64,000 bases of DNA, from contig NZ_CP061095.1 of assembly GCF_017654485.1 (NCBI RefSeq), positions 82,501 to 146,500 on the forward strand. The letters run 5' to 3'. This DNA is from Roseomonas marmotae (GTDB lineage: Bacteria; Pseudomonadota; Alphaproteobacteria; Acetobacterales; Acetobacteraceae). Position numbers and translations under genes: made by a program. Below are positions 17,967 through 27,121 of this stretch, piece by piece. The number at the start of each line of letters is the position of its first letter. The first letter of the stretch is position 1. The notes under the pieces are model-generated. The model was not told where the DNA came from. It searched no databases and worked only from the letters and a program-made list of their open reading frames with translations.

Positions 17967-19961
17967 TCAACGAGAGACCAATACAAACAGACTTCTCGGC
18001 GGCAGGATCTGGCTTCTTGATGTCAGAGGCTCCGTGCTCGTATCGGCGACATCATGCGGGCTTGCCGCGCTTGTATCAATCGCGAGGCGCCATTCCCCAG
18101 CGGGCGGCAGCGGCAGATCGAACTGCGCCGGCCGGTTGGGCGAGCCGTTGAACAGCAGGCACAGCGCGGCTGGCGCCGCGGCGTCCTCATGAATGATACA
18201 ACCTAACTGGTTGTCCGGCCCGTGCCAGTCCACGGCACCGCCGTGAGGTCCGATCCAGGTTATGTCCCTTGCAGTGTAGAAGCGGTCCGCAGACAACACG
18301 GGATGGGCACGGCGGAAGGCAACCAGGCGGCGCACAAAGCGCACGAGGTCAGCGTGCTTCGTCGCATTGGTCCAGTCATACCACGAAATCTCGTTATCCT
18401 GGTCCCAGGGATTGGTGTTGCCACGCTGAGTACGGAGGAACTCATCGCCGCCGAGCAGCATCGGAATGCCTCGTGCCAGCAGAAGTGTGGCCAACATGTT
18501 CCGGCATTGCCGCGCCCGCATCGCCTCCAGCGATGGATCGCCTGGAGGTGCGCTGGCTCCGGTATCCGCTCCGGATATCGGTGAAAGAGAAGCATCGGGA
18601 GCAAGTTGCGTCTGGTTATGACTGAGATCGTCACTCGCCCAGTCATTCAGGGTCGGTCCGTCGTGGCAGGTGATGAAGTTGATACTGCCGAGCGGGCCTT
18701 TTGCATCGCCTCCGAACAAATCCTCGCTGCCACAGAGGCGGGTGGCAAAGGCCCCGGCGGCGCCTGGGGCACCCTGCCAGAACCGGCGGACGTCATCACG
18801 GAATCGGCTGTTCCACTCGGCCCAGCGATCACCTGGCATCTCTCCCAGCTGAAATGCGCCGGCAGCATCCCATGACTCGGCGATCAACTTGGTTCCACGG
18901 AGCACGGGATCTTCGGCGATCTGCTCCAGCAACGGTGGGTTGGCGAGCAGCGCGCCATCCTCCCCCCTCCCCAGGACAGCAGCCAGATCGAACCGAAAGC
19001 CGTCCACATGCATTTCCATGACCCAGTAGCGCAAGCAGTCCACCAGCATGCTTCGGACGATCGGGTGATTGCAGTTCAAGGTATTGCCGCAGCCGGTGTA
19101 GTCGGAAAAACTGCCCATCGCCCCGAGCATGTAGTAGATGGAATTATCCAGGCCCCGGAAGGAGAAGGTTGGTCCGTCTGCGCCGCCTTCGGCAGTGTGG
19201 TTGAACACGATATCCAGGATCACTTCGATCCCGGCTTTATGCAGCGCCTGCACCATGGCTTTGAATTCCGTCAGCGTGGCGGAGCCCGGCGCAGTTGCGT
19301 AGGAAGACCGTGGCGCGAAGAACGCGATCGGGTCATAACCCCAGTAGTCTCTTACGGGGCGATCCGGCGCCTCCGGCAGGATGACCCATTCCGGCGCTTC
19401 CTGCACCGGCATCAGTTCCACCGCTGTGATACCCAAAGCCTGCAAATACGGGATCATCTCTGTCACGCCGATGAAGCAGCCGCCATGGGCCACGCCTGAG
19501 GACAGATGGATGGTGAAGCCACGCACATGGGTTTCGTAGATCAGGGTCTCGCGCCAGGGATGGCGTGGCATTGTGTCGCCACCCCAGTCGAACCGATGGG
19601 TGGTCAGCAATGCTCGCGCTTCGTCGGGGCGCGGTGCACCAACAACGGCAACAGCATAAGGGTCCAGCAGCAGACGCCGTGGATCGAACCGATGGCCTTC
19701 TTCCGGAGCCCAGCGCCCCTCGGCACGAAGCGCATAGCTGTATCCATCTGTCACGCCGGCAATACGAACATGCCAGACGTCCCCGGTCCTGTGCCGCGCC
19801 GGATCGAGCGCGATGATCTGCAGCAGGGCACCGGCGGGATCGAACAACAGCACTGAAACACGCGTGGCATGCCGGCTGACGACAGCGATGTTGAACCCGT
19901 CACTCGCCTCGGAGGCACCGAGCGGCAATGGCGTCCCAGGCTCCACGGTCAAGGCGGTCAT
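17967..19961 (-). CDS. glgX: Glycogen debranching enzyme GlgX (GH13)
   Basis: This 664-aa enzyme hydrolyses alpha-1,6 branch links in phosphorylase-trimmed glycogen. The N-terminal CBM48 domain covers about residues 10-105. The GH13 barrel follows with ELMPVQ (about 182-187), DIVFNHTAEG (about 250-259), the nucleophile D325 in VDGFRFDLAAVL, the acid/base E362 in LIAESWDAAG and CHDGPTLNDW with D433. The loop PWDQDNEISWYDW is typical of GlgX/TreX. The frame is intact and ends 94 bases from the CBS remnant. No other glycogen genes lie in the window, so its operon may have been broken up by insertions. Confidence 0.93.
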   Translation of the reverse strand: MTALTVEPGTPLPLGASEASDGFNIAVVSRHATRVSVLLFDPAGALLQIIALDPARHRTGDVWHVRIAGVTDGYSYALRAEGRWAPEEGHRFDPRRLLLDPYAVAVVGAPRPDEARALLTTHRFDWGGDTMPRHPWRETLIYETHVRGFTIHLSSGVAHGGCFIGVTEMIPYLQALGITAVELMPVQEAPEWVILPEAPDRPVRDYWGYDPIAFFAPRSSYATAPGSATLTEFKAMVQALHKAGIEVILDIVFNHTAEGGADGPTFSFRGLDNSIYYMLGAMGSFSDYTGCGNTLNCNHPIVRSMLVDCLRYWVMEMHVDGFRFDLAAVLGRGEDGALLANPPLLEQIAEDPVLRGTKLIAESWDAAGAFQLGEMPGDRWAEWNSRFRDDVRRFWQGAPGAAGAFATRLCGSEDLFGGDAKGPLGSINFITCHDGPTLNDWASDDLSHNQTQLAPDASLSPISGADTGASAPPGDPSLEAMRARQCRNMLATLLLARGIPMLLGGDEFLRTQRGNTNPWDQDNEISWYDWTNATKHADLVRFVRRLVAFRRAHPVLSADRFYTARDITWIGPHGGAVDWHGPDNQLGCIIHEDAAAPAALCLLFNGSPNRPAQFDLPLPPAGEWRLAIDTSAASPHDVADTSTEPLTSRSQILPPRSLFVLVSR

Positions 19962-20065
19962 GTTTTTCCCCTGGAAGCTGCTCTTCTGCCTTACTCCTGC
20001 ACCCCCACTTCAGGTGATGTCCTGCGATTGGACTTGCCCTGGGAAAGTGGAGAGCGGTTGTTGAA

Positions 20066-20921
20066 CTATGCGACGGCCTCGAAGGCACAAGGGCTCTGAT
20101 AGGCAAGTGCTGAGTGCCGTCGCCGCGGATTGTAGAAGCTGTCGATATAGCGGCCAAGGGCGAGTTCGGCCTGCTGACGTGTGAGGAAGGTGGTTCGCCA
20201 GACCATCTCCGCCTTCAGGGTCTTGAAGACGGTCTCGACCATGGAGTTGTCGAAGCAGTTCCCCCTGCCACTCATCGAGATGGCGATGTCCGCATCGCGA
20301 AGCATCTTCTGGTACGCGCCCGAGCAGTATTGGCCACCTCGATCGGAATGCTGCACCAAGCCCGGTGGCGGTCTGCGCAACAGCAGGGCTCTTCGCAGCG
20401 CGGCCATGGGAAGTTCCTTCTTCAAGCGATCACCCACGGCCCAGCCGACGATCCGGCGCGAGTACAGGTCAACCACAATAGCCAGGTAGAGCCAGCCCTC
20501 TGCTGTCCAGATATACGAGATGTCGCTGCCCCACTTCTGGTCCGGCCCGGTGGTTGTGAAGTCCTGCTCCAGCAGGTTTGGGGCGACCGGATTGGTGTGC
20601 TGGCTGTCGGTGGTGCGCTTGAACCGCCGCTTCTGCAGCGCTTTCAGCCCATTGTCGCGCATCAAGCGGGCTAGCCGATGGCGCCCGATCGAGAGACCCT
20701 GGGCCTTCAGCTCGGCATGCATACGCGGACTGCCATAGGTCTCGTTGGAACAGGTGAAGTGACCGCGAATATGAGCCAGGAGGATCAGGTCCGCCCGCTG
20801 CCGCCGGCTGGCCATCCTCCCCTTCCAGGCATAGTACCCCGCTCGCACTCACGCCCAGAATACTGCACAGACGTGGCACCGGTGCTGTCGCCTTCTCCGC
20901 ATCGATGAGCCGGAACTTCAT
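20066..20921 (-). pseudogene. IS3 OrfB transposase with a single-base frameshift
   Basis: The start MKFRLIDAEKATAPVPRLCS and ILGVSASG is in one frame, and GYYAWKGRMASRRQ onward in another. The break is a run of four C at 20837-20840 (plus strand) where three would keep the frame. After the break the core is complete: HIRGHFTCSNETYGSPRM, WGSDISYIWTAEGWLYLAIV (Asp), VQHSDRGGQYCS (Asp), GNCFDNSMVETVFKTLKAEM (Glu). Without the extra base this would be a normal OrfB of about 285 aa. Confidence 0.85.
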
Positions 20922-20953
20922 CGACTTGTCTCCTTGGCGAAGAAGGCGGTGGT

Positions 20954-22173
20954 GGTTCAACTGGTCAGCGCAACGGCCTGGGCAAGGGTAGCGGCTGGTG
21001 TTTTGTAGCCAAGGGTTTTCCTTGGCCGGGTGTTGAGCCGCAGGGCGATCGTGTCGAGATCATCCTGGCTGTGAACGGATAGATCCGATCCCCTGGGCAG
21101 GTACTGCCGCAAAAGACCGTTGGTGTTCTCGTTGCTGCCCCGCTGCCAGGGGCTGCGGGGATCACAGAAGTATACCGCAACATCCGCCGCAACAGCGAAA
21201 CGCTTGTGCTGGGCCAGCTCCATTCCGCGGTCCCAGGTCAGCGACGACATCAGCCCCCGCGGAAGTTGCTGGACCTGCCGGACCAGCGCATCAACCACGC
21301 TCTCAGTATCTTTGCCATCCACCTGGACGAGCATCAGAAAGCGGGATCGGCGCTCCACCAGGGTCGCAACATGCGTGTTCTTGCCACCTGAGAGCAGGTC
21401 GCCTTCCCAGTGGCCTGGAACAGCACGGTCCTCAATCTCGGCGGGGCGTTCGCGGATCGACACGGCGCCGATGATCTGCCCTCTGGGTTGTCCTTCCGTC
21501 GTGGAAGTCTTGGCGCGCCGCATCAGACGGCGGCTCCGGAGCGTCGCCAGCAGCTCTTTCTTCAGGACGCCGCGCGCCTGAATGAACAGGCTCCTGTAGA
21601 TCGTCTCGTGCGACACCCGCATGGCCTCGTCGTCAGGGTACTCCACCTCAAGCCAGCCGGATACCTGCTGTGGCGACCACTGCTGCGCCAGCTTCTCTGC
21701 CACCACGGCCTGCAGAGACCGATGGGTGGCCAGCAGGCACGGCTTGGGGCGGCACGCTTGCTGCCAGCTTCGTCCATCAGCAGCCATAGCACGATACTGC
21801 ATGCGGCCACCATTGCGGCCGATCTCACGGCTGATGGTCGACGGCGATCGGCCGAGTTGCGCCGCGATCTGGCGTAAAGATAAGCCAGCCACCAGACCCC
21901 GCGATATCTCCTCGCGCTCCTCCAGCGTCAGAGCGCGGGCAGATCGCTGCCGCAGCGGCGGCGCAATACCGCCTTTGGCTTGCAGCACACCAAAGATCGA
22001 GCCCGCGGGCTTGCCGAGAGCCCGTCCGATGTCACTGAGCGACTGGCCGTCCTTCCATCGGATCCAAAGCTCCCTTTTCTGCTCCGCAGATAAGCCAGGC
22101 CGGCCGGTTCGCGCCATCGTGGATCCTCCCGGAACATCATGAAATCAATCATGTTGCGCTGACCAGTTGAACC
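20954..22173 (-). mobile_element. IS30-family element nested in the IS3
   Basis: The ends are a nearly perfect inverted repeat: GGTTCAACTGGTCAGCGCAA from 20954 and the same sequence read inward from 22173. The 1.2-kb element contains one transposase. The IS3 OrfA reading resumes across it: RDLLKKA before (minus strand) and AFFAKETSR then stop after. This shows that the IS30 arrived later. A short target duplication could not be fixed because GGTGG-like bases occur on both sides. Confidence 0.9.
20957..22117 (-). CDS. IS30-family transposase
   Basis: This 386-aa transposase is intact. The first helix-turn-helix is WKDGQSLSDIGRALGKPAGS, and the second is LVAGLSLRQIAAQLGRSPST followed by ISREI. 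The DDE residues lie in PGHWEGDLLSGGKN, LTWDRGMELAQHK and GSNENTNGLLRQYLPRG. It ends RLNTRPRKTLGYKTPA, the usual IS30 close. It may be active, and its inverted repeats are well kept. Confidence 0.93.
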   Translation of the reverse strand: MARTGRPGLSAEQKRELWIRWKDGQSLSDIGRALGKPAGSIFGVLQAKGGIAPPLRQRSARALTLEEREEISRGLVAGLSLRQIAAQLGRSPSTISREIGRNGGRMQYRAMAADGRSWQQACRPKPCLLATHRSLQAVVAEKLAQQWSPQQVSGWLEVEYPDDEAMRVSHETIYRSLFIQARGVLKKELLATLRSRRLMRRAKTSTTEGQPRGQIIGAVSIRERPAEIEDRAVPGHWEGDLLSGGKNTHVATLVERRSRFLMLVQVDGKDTESVVDALVRQVQQLPRGLMSSLTWDRGMELAQHKRFAVAADVAVYFCDPRSPWQRGSNENTNGLLRQYLPRGSDLSVHSQDDLDTIALRLNTRPRKTLGYKTPAATLAQAVALTS

Positions 22174-22437
22174 CACCTTTGCTTTTTTTAGCAGGTCCCG
22201 CTCTTGCCGCAGGATCTCGTTCTCCCGCCGGAGCCGCGCCAACTCCTTCTCCGCATCCGGGTGAGGGCCGGCCAGCAGCTCCGTCTCCTGCAGGCGACGT
22301 CTCCAATGGGTCAGCGTCGACTTGCCTACCCCGAGGTCGGCCGCCACTTCGCCCACCGGCCGCCCGCTTGTCGACAACAGTCGGACCGCCTCACGCTTGA
22401 ACTCCTCCGTCCAGCCACGCTGGTGTGGATCTCCCAT
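22174..22437 (-). pseudogene. IS3 OrfA, 3' end displaced by IS30
   Basis: This is the N-terminal part of an IS3 OrfA: GWTEEFKREAVRLLSTSGRP, VGEVAADLGVGKSTLTHWRR (helix-turn-helix) and the leucine-rich ELARLRRENEILRQERDLLK. The IS30 enters after KKA. The missing end (AFFAKETSR, stop) is at about 20925-20950, on the far side of the IS30. Confidence 0.85.
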
Positions 22438-22461
22438 CGCGCCCTCCAGGTTCTCATGACC

Positions 22462-23529
22462 TTACCTGAGCGCTCTCCACTTCTCCCGGGGAAGTCCAGT
22501 GGCCCGTGATCCCATCTCGTGGGTTACCATGCCTCCATGGGGCTGGCTCTGTTCGCCCCGGCACTGTCGCTGGGCGAACAGAGCGGCGACACGGCCTGGC
22601 TGCGGCCGCCGAGATCGCACACCGTGGCTGCCGGCGGCGGCCGCCGTGCTTCCGCTCTGGGCTGGCCGCCGCGTTATTATGGAAGGCGGGCAGTGCGATA
22701 GCAGCACGGGGATCGTCGAGCTGTGCAGCAGGCTCCGCGTCACACCGCCCAGTACCACCTCCCGCACCCGGCCATGGCCATAGCCGCCGATCACCAGCAG
22801 GTCCGCGCCAAGATCGGCAGCCGCGTTCAGCAGCACGTCCTCAGCCAGCAAGCCACTGCCCAGCATGGCGGTGGACACGGACACTGCTGCGCCATGCCGA
22901 GCGAGGTGGCGCGCGATGTTCTCGGTCTGCACCTGGCTGGCGGCCTGCTCCTCAGGCCGGGCATAGACGGACAGCACCCGCACTGCCTCCGCGGCGCGGA
23001 TCAGCGGCAATGCGTCACCGACCGCGCGCGCTGCCTCACGCCGTCCGTTCCAGCCTATCAGCACCCGCTGAGCACCGAAGCCGCGTGGCGGAGTCCGGGG
23101 CAGCAGCATCACCGGGCGGCCCGCGTCGAACAGGACCGCCTCCGCCAGCTCAGCCTCGGTACCGGCTTCATCCGAGCGGCCGAGGATGGCGATATCGGCG
23201 TAGCGGGCCTGCTGCACCAGCACCTGCGCCACCAGACCTTCCTCCAGGCGCCATTCCGCCTGGATGTTCTCGCGCCGGGTTACTTCGTCGAAGACCCTGC
23301 GGATCTGCTCCGCCTTCTCCCTGGCGAGCTGCTCCGCCTCGTCCAGAATCAGTTGCCATGTGTCGGCGCTGACAAAGCCGTCCACCGCCAGCAGCGGCCA
23401 TTCCAGGCTGCTCACATGCAGCGCGGTCACATGCGCCTCATGGCGCCGTGCGAGCGATACGGCCGCGTCCAGGATGCCGGGCGCCGTCTCAGGGCTCGTC
23501 AGGCACACGAGAATGTCTTTCAGCGACAT
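22462..23529 (-). CDS. Tandem universal stress protein, C-terminus extended into IS3
   Basis: This 355-aa reading frame has two UspA domains: residues 1 to about 150 (DILVCLTSPE ... ADIAILGRSDEAGTE, VMLLPRTPP) and about 155-280 (RVLIGWNGRREAARAV ... DLLVIGGYGHGRVREVVLGG). The G-x2-G-x9-GS/T ATP motif is seen in the second. Proteins of this family normally end after PVLLSH. Here a TGC codon follows, where TGA would be expected, and about 76 unrelated residues follow, the last ten being the IS3 terminal repeat with its TAA. The core is probably functional. The neighbours fit a low-oxygen regulon. Confidence 0.85.
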   Translation of the reverse strand: MSLKDILVCLTSPETAPGILDAAVSLARRHEAHVTALHVSSLEWPLLAVDGFVSADTWQLILDEAEQLAREKAEQIRRVFDEVTRRENIQAEWRLEEGLVAQVLVQQARYADIAILGRSDEAGTEAELAEAVLFDAGRPVMLLPRTPPRGFGAQRVLIGWNGRREAARAVGDALPLIRAAEAVRVLSVYARPEEQAASQVQTENIARHLARHGAAVSVSTAMLGSGLLAEDVLLNAAADLGADLLVIGGYGHGRVREVVLGGVTRSLLHSSTIPVLLSHCPPSIITRRPAQSGSTAAAAGSHGVRSRRPQPGRVAALFAQRQCRGEQSQPHGGMVTHEMGSRATGLPREKWRALR

Positions 23530-23614
23530 CGATTTGCTCCTGGGCTGGGCAGCCGGCGGGCCGCCTGTGTCGCAATGAAGTTGGGCCAGCTGGATACGGA
23601 ACGCCGTGTATCTC

Positions 23615-24313
23615 TCAGGCGGCCACGCCTGTCAGGTCGGCGACTTCCGCCAGCCTGTCGTAATCGAGAAGATGCAAGTTATGGTGGTCCTCGATGGCGA
23701 TCATCCCGTCCTTGCGGAGAATGGTGAAGACACGGCTGACCGTCTCCGCCGTAAGCTCGAGGTGGTCGGCAATGTCGTATCGCGACATCGGCAGCTCCAG
23801 GCGGTTGCCTCGGGTCCGACAGCGGTCGGCCAGATCGAGAAGGAAATGAGCCACCCGTTCCGTGGCGCTCCGGCATCCCAGCAGGATGAGCCGGTCCTGT
23901 GTCATCGCCAGCTTTTCCAAAGTGAAGGCCTGCCAGGATTGCGCGGCCACCGGCTCGCGGCCCATATGGGCATCGAGGTCCTTGCGCGCGAAAGCGATCA
24001 GGACGACCTCTGTGACGGCCTCGGCCGAGAAGCGGTGCTGCTGGACGCCATCGAGGCCGAAGATCTCTCCCGGCAGCGCGAACAGCACGATGAACCGCCG
24101 TCCATCGGGCAGCATCCGGCATACGCGAACCGTTCCCGAGACGACCTTGTAAAGCTTCTTGATCTCGGAGCCCTCTGCATAGATCTCCATGCCACGGAGG
24201 TATCGGCCTGGCCGTCCGGGAATGGCCCTGTTGTTCTGCTCCAACGCGACCGTGAAAGGGAAGGAAGCTGGAACGCCAGGGGCGGGCCTGGTGGCCAGCG
24301 TGACGTTTTGCAT
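23615..24313 (-). CDS. Crp/Fnr-family transcription regulator
   Basis: A regulator of about 232 aa. The cyclic-nucleotide-binding beta-roll covers about residues 35-125 (EIYAEGSEIKKLYKVVSGTV, LPGEIFGLDG), then a dimer helix and the winged helix-turn-helix MSRYDIADHLELTAETVSRV with FTILRKDGMIAI, the E-x-x-S-R recognition helix of the Fnr/FixK group. The N-terminal cysteine cluster of true Fnr is absent, so direct oxygen sensing by an Fe-S cluster is unlikely; it resembles FixK-type proteins. Met at 24313 is preferred to 24328. It is likely to control nearby stress genes, which is inference. Confidence 0.88.
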   Translation of the reverse strand: MQNVTLATRPAPGVPASFPFTVALEQNNRAIPGRPGRYLRGMEIYAEGSEIKKLYKVVSGTVRVCRMLPDGRRFIVLFALPGEIFGLDGVQQHRFSAEAVTEVVLIAFARKDLDAHMGREPVAAQSWQAFTLEKLAMTQDRLILLGCRSATERVAHFLLDLADRCRTRGNRLELPMSRYDIADHLELTAETVSRVFTILRKDGMIAIEDHHNLHLLDYDRLAEVADLTGVAA

Positions 24314-24682
24314 AGGCTCGCTCCACACTCAGACTAACCGCGGCACTGTCGCGGCACAGCTGCGTAGGCTCTATTCCAGAAAAATACGTTCCGTGAAATC
24401 ACGTAAGATGCTGTCCGGGATTTCCGGTCGTCGATGTTCAACTAGCTGGTTCCAGAGGGCGTCAGAGCGAAGCGGGGTCCCGGGGGCGCTGCGACCCGCG
24501 CGATGCGCGGCTGCACCGGCACGGGGGGATTTGACGCACAGGAGGCGAGAACCCTCAAGTCAAGAAGTTGATAACGCCCAACGAGCGTGATTCGGCGACG
24601 CATGCGGGGCTTCGCCTGATCAATGTCAGTGCCGTCTGCGGCGATGCAGCCCAGATTGGCACGACATCTGGGAGTGCAGGCT
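24314..24682. other. Intergenic region between the Crp/Fnr gene and ppsA
   Basis: This 369-base stretch lies between divergent genes and must hold both promoters. I see no clear TTGAT-N4-ATCAA Fnr/FixK site; TGATCAAT at about 24617-24624 holds only a half-site. No gene, RNA or repeat is recognisable. Confidence 0.5.
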
Positions 24683-27121
24683 ATGGCCACAAGCGAAATG
24701 ATCCTCTGGTTCAATCAGGTGGGCCTTGGCGATACGGCGAGGGTCGGCGGCAAGAACGCCTCGCTCGGAGAACTCTATGGACGCCTGACACCGGCAGGTC
24801 TCCGCGTGCCAAACGGCTTCTGCGTCACCGCGGATGCCTATCGCGCGGCACTGGACGCAGCGAATGCCTGGCCCGCGCTTCACACCGTGCTGGACGGGCT
24901 GGACGTCTCGGATATCCCGGCCCTGGCTCGTTGCTCGGCCGAGGCCCGCCGGATCGTCTACGAAGCCACCGGCCATGCACCGCTGCGCGCCGCGATTTTG
25001 GGCGCTTACCGCCGCCTGCTGCAGGAATGCGGCGCCGGCCTGGCACTGGCGGTGCGCAGCTCCGGCACAGCGGAAGACCTGCCGAATGCGAGTTTCGCCG
25101 GCCAGCACGAGAGCTTTCTGAACATCCGCGGGGAGGAGGCGCTGATCGAGGCCTACCGACGCTGCTGTGCATCCCTCTTCACCGACCGGGCGGTCGTGTA
25201 TCGCCTCAACAACGGCTTTGATCATTTCAAGGTGGCGCTCTCCGTCGGCGTGATGCAGATGGTCCGCTCGGACCTCGCGGCCAGCGGAGTGATCTTCACG
25301 CTCGATACGGAATCCGGCTTCCGCGACGTCGTCTACGTCACCGGCTCCTATGGGCTGGGCGAGAATGTGGTGCTGGGCAAGGTCGATCCCGACGAGTTCT
25401 ACGTACACAAGCCTACTTTCGAAGCAGGACATCGCGCCGTGCTGCGCCGCGCCCTTGGCCGTAAGCAGACGAAGCTGGTCTATGCCGAAGCCGGATCGGC
25501 ACAGGCGACGGTCGACCTGCCGACACCCGCCGAGGACCAGGACCGCTTCTGCATCGGCGATGAGGAGGTGCTGTCCCTCGCGAAAGCGGCGCTGATCGTG
25601 GAGAGGCATTACTCGGCCGCGGCGGGGCAGGCCGTTCCGATGGATATCGAATGGGCCAAGGATGGCATCGACGGCCAGCTCTACATCGTGCAGGCCCGGC
25701 CGGAGACGGTAGGCTCGCGCCGAAAGGCCGGCTCCTTCGAGAGCTTCAGGCTCACCGGCACGGCTCCGGTTCTGGTGACCGGCAAATCGGTCGGGGAGCG
25801 CATCGCCAGCGGCCGCGTGCGCCGGGTGCGCGGGGCCGGGGATCTCGCCGCCTTCCAGCCCGGCGAGGTGCTGGTGGCCGAGACGACCAGCCCGGACTGG
25901 GAGCCCGTGATGAAGACGGCGTCCGCCATCGTCACCGAGCGCGGTGGCCGCACCTGCCATGCCGCCATCGTGGCCCGGGAGCTTGGCGTGCCGGCCGTGG
26001 TCGGCGCGGCGGGCGCGGCTGATATCCTGGCGGATGGCGCGGAGGTGACGGTGTGCTGTGCCAGGGGCGAGGTGGGCGAGGTGCTGGAAGGCGCCGTCCC
26101 CTTCGCGGTGACGCGCGTCTCCGCCGATGACACGGCCTTGCCGCGCACCCAGATCATGCTGAACCTAGCCAATCCGGCGCTCGCTTTCCGCTCCGCCATG
26201 TTGCCCAGCGCGGGCGTCGGGCTGGCGCGCATGGAATTCATCGTCAGCGAGCAGATCCGCGTGCATCCCATGGCCTGCATCCATCCGGAGAAGGTCGCTT
26301 CGCCACAGGAGCGGCAGGCCATCGCGCATCTGGCGCGGCACCATGCCTCGGCCGAGGAGTTCTTCGTGCAAACCCTTGCCGAGGGCGTGGGCACCATCGC
26401 CGCCGCCTTCTACCCGAGGCCGGTGATCCTGCGGCTATCGGACTTCAAGACCAACGAATACGGACAGCTGCTGGGCGGCCGTGGCTTCGAGCCGGCAGAG
26501 GAGAACCCGATGCTGGGTTTCCGTGGTGCCGCTCGCTATGCCCACCCGGCCTATGCACCCGCCTTCGCCCTGGAATGCCGCGCCATCCGCTACGTGCGGG
26601 AGCGGCTGGGCCTGACCAACCTGCGCGTCATGGTGCCCTTCTGCCGCCGCCTGGAGGAGGCCGAGCGCGTGCTGGCCGAAATGGAACGGCATGGGCTGAA
26701 GCGCGGGGAAGGCGGGCTCGAGATCTATGTCATGTGCGAGATCCCGAACAACGTGATCCTGATCGACCGCTTCGCCGCCCTGTTCGATGGTTTCTCGATC
26801 GGCTCGAACGACCTGACGCAGCTGACGCTTGGCGTCGACCGTGACTCGGCGACGGTGGCCTTCGACTTCGACGAGCGCGACCCGGGTGTCCTGGAGATGT
26901 TGCGCCTGGCCGTCAGTGGCGCGCGGCGCAACCACCGCCATATCGGCATCTGCGGTGAGGCGCCGGCGAATTACCCGGAGATCGCCGCATACCTCGTCTC
27001 GCTGGGCATCGAGGCGATCAGCGTCACGCCGGCAAGCCTGCTGCGGACCATCAACGTGGTGCGCGAGGCCGAGCAGCGCCAGGACGCGGCCGGCGCTCAG
27101 GAAACGGCGGCGCGGCCTTAG
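24683..27121 (+). CDS. ppsA: Phosphoenolpyruvate synthase
   Basis: This is an enzyme of about 812 aa converting pyruvate, ATP and water to PEP, AMP and phosphate. The N-terminal nucleotide-binding domain has GGKNASLGELY and AVRSSGTAEDLPNASFAGQH. The central phosphohistidine domain has ERGGRTCHAAIVARELG with the His near residue 420. The C-terminal PEP/pyruvate barrel ends with SIGSNDLTQLTLGVDRD and the catalytic Cys in GICGEAPANYP. Met at 24683 is chosen because similarity begins at ILWFNQVG. The end shares 4 bases with the convergent asparaginase stop. In stress islands PpsA often accompanies Usp and Fnr-type genes. Confidence 0.94.
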   Translation: MATSEMILWFNQVGLGDTARVGGKNASLGELYGRLTPAGLRVPNGFCVTADAYRAALDAANAWPALHTVLDGLDVSDIPALARCSAEARRIVYEATGHAPLRAAILGAYRRLLQECGAGLALAVRSSGTAEDLPNASFAGQHESFLNIRGEEALIEAYRRCCASLFTDRAVVYRLNNGFDHFKVALSVGVMQMVRSDLAASGVIFTLDTESGFRDVVYVTGSYGLGENVVLGKVDPDEFYVHKPTFEAGHRAVLRRALGRKQTKLVYAEAGSAQATVDLPTPAEDQDRFCIGDEEVLSLAKAALIVERHYSAAAGQAVPMDIEWAKDGIDGQLYIVQARPETVGSRRKAGSFESFRLTGTAPVLVTGKSVGERIASGRVRRVRGAGDLAAFQPGEVLVAETTSPDWEPVMKTASAIVTERGGRTCHAAIVARELGVPAVVGAAGAADILADGAEVTVCCARGEVGEVLEGAVPFAVTRVSADDTALPRTQIMLNLANPALAFRSAMLPSAGVGLARMEFIVSEQIRVHPMACIHPEKVASPQERQAIAHLARHHASAEEFFVQTLAEGVGTIAAAFYPRPVILRLSDFKTNEYGQLLGGRGFEPAEENPMLGFRGAARYAHPAYAPAFALECRAIRYVRERLGLTNLRVMVPFCRRLEEAERVLAEMERHGLKRGEGGLEIYVMCEIPNNVILIDRFAALFDGFSIGSNDLTQLTLGVDRDSATVAFDFDERDPGVLEMLRLAVSGARRNHRHIGICGEAPANYPEIAAYLVSLGIEAISVTPASLLRTINVVREAEQRQDAAGAQETAARP

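Larger units (their letters stand above)
20039..22498 (-). mobile_element. IS3-family element interrupted by an IS30
   Basis: The outer ends match: TGGACTTGCCCTGGG from 20039 and, read inward from 22498, TGGACTTCCCCGGG, each followed within a few bases by AGTGGAGAGCG. The element codes for OrfA (22437 leftward) and OrfB (20921 leftward). An IS30 element sits between codons of the end of OrfA, and OrfB has a frameshift, so the IS3 is dead. Its right end forms the last codons of the universal stress gene. Confidence 0.85.

Noticed and set aside
24600..24640. TGATCAAT upstream of ppsA as an Fnr/FixK box
   Set aside because: Only one half matches TTGAT-N4-ATCAA, so it is not a convincing site.
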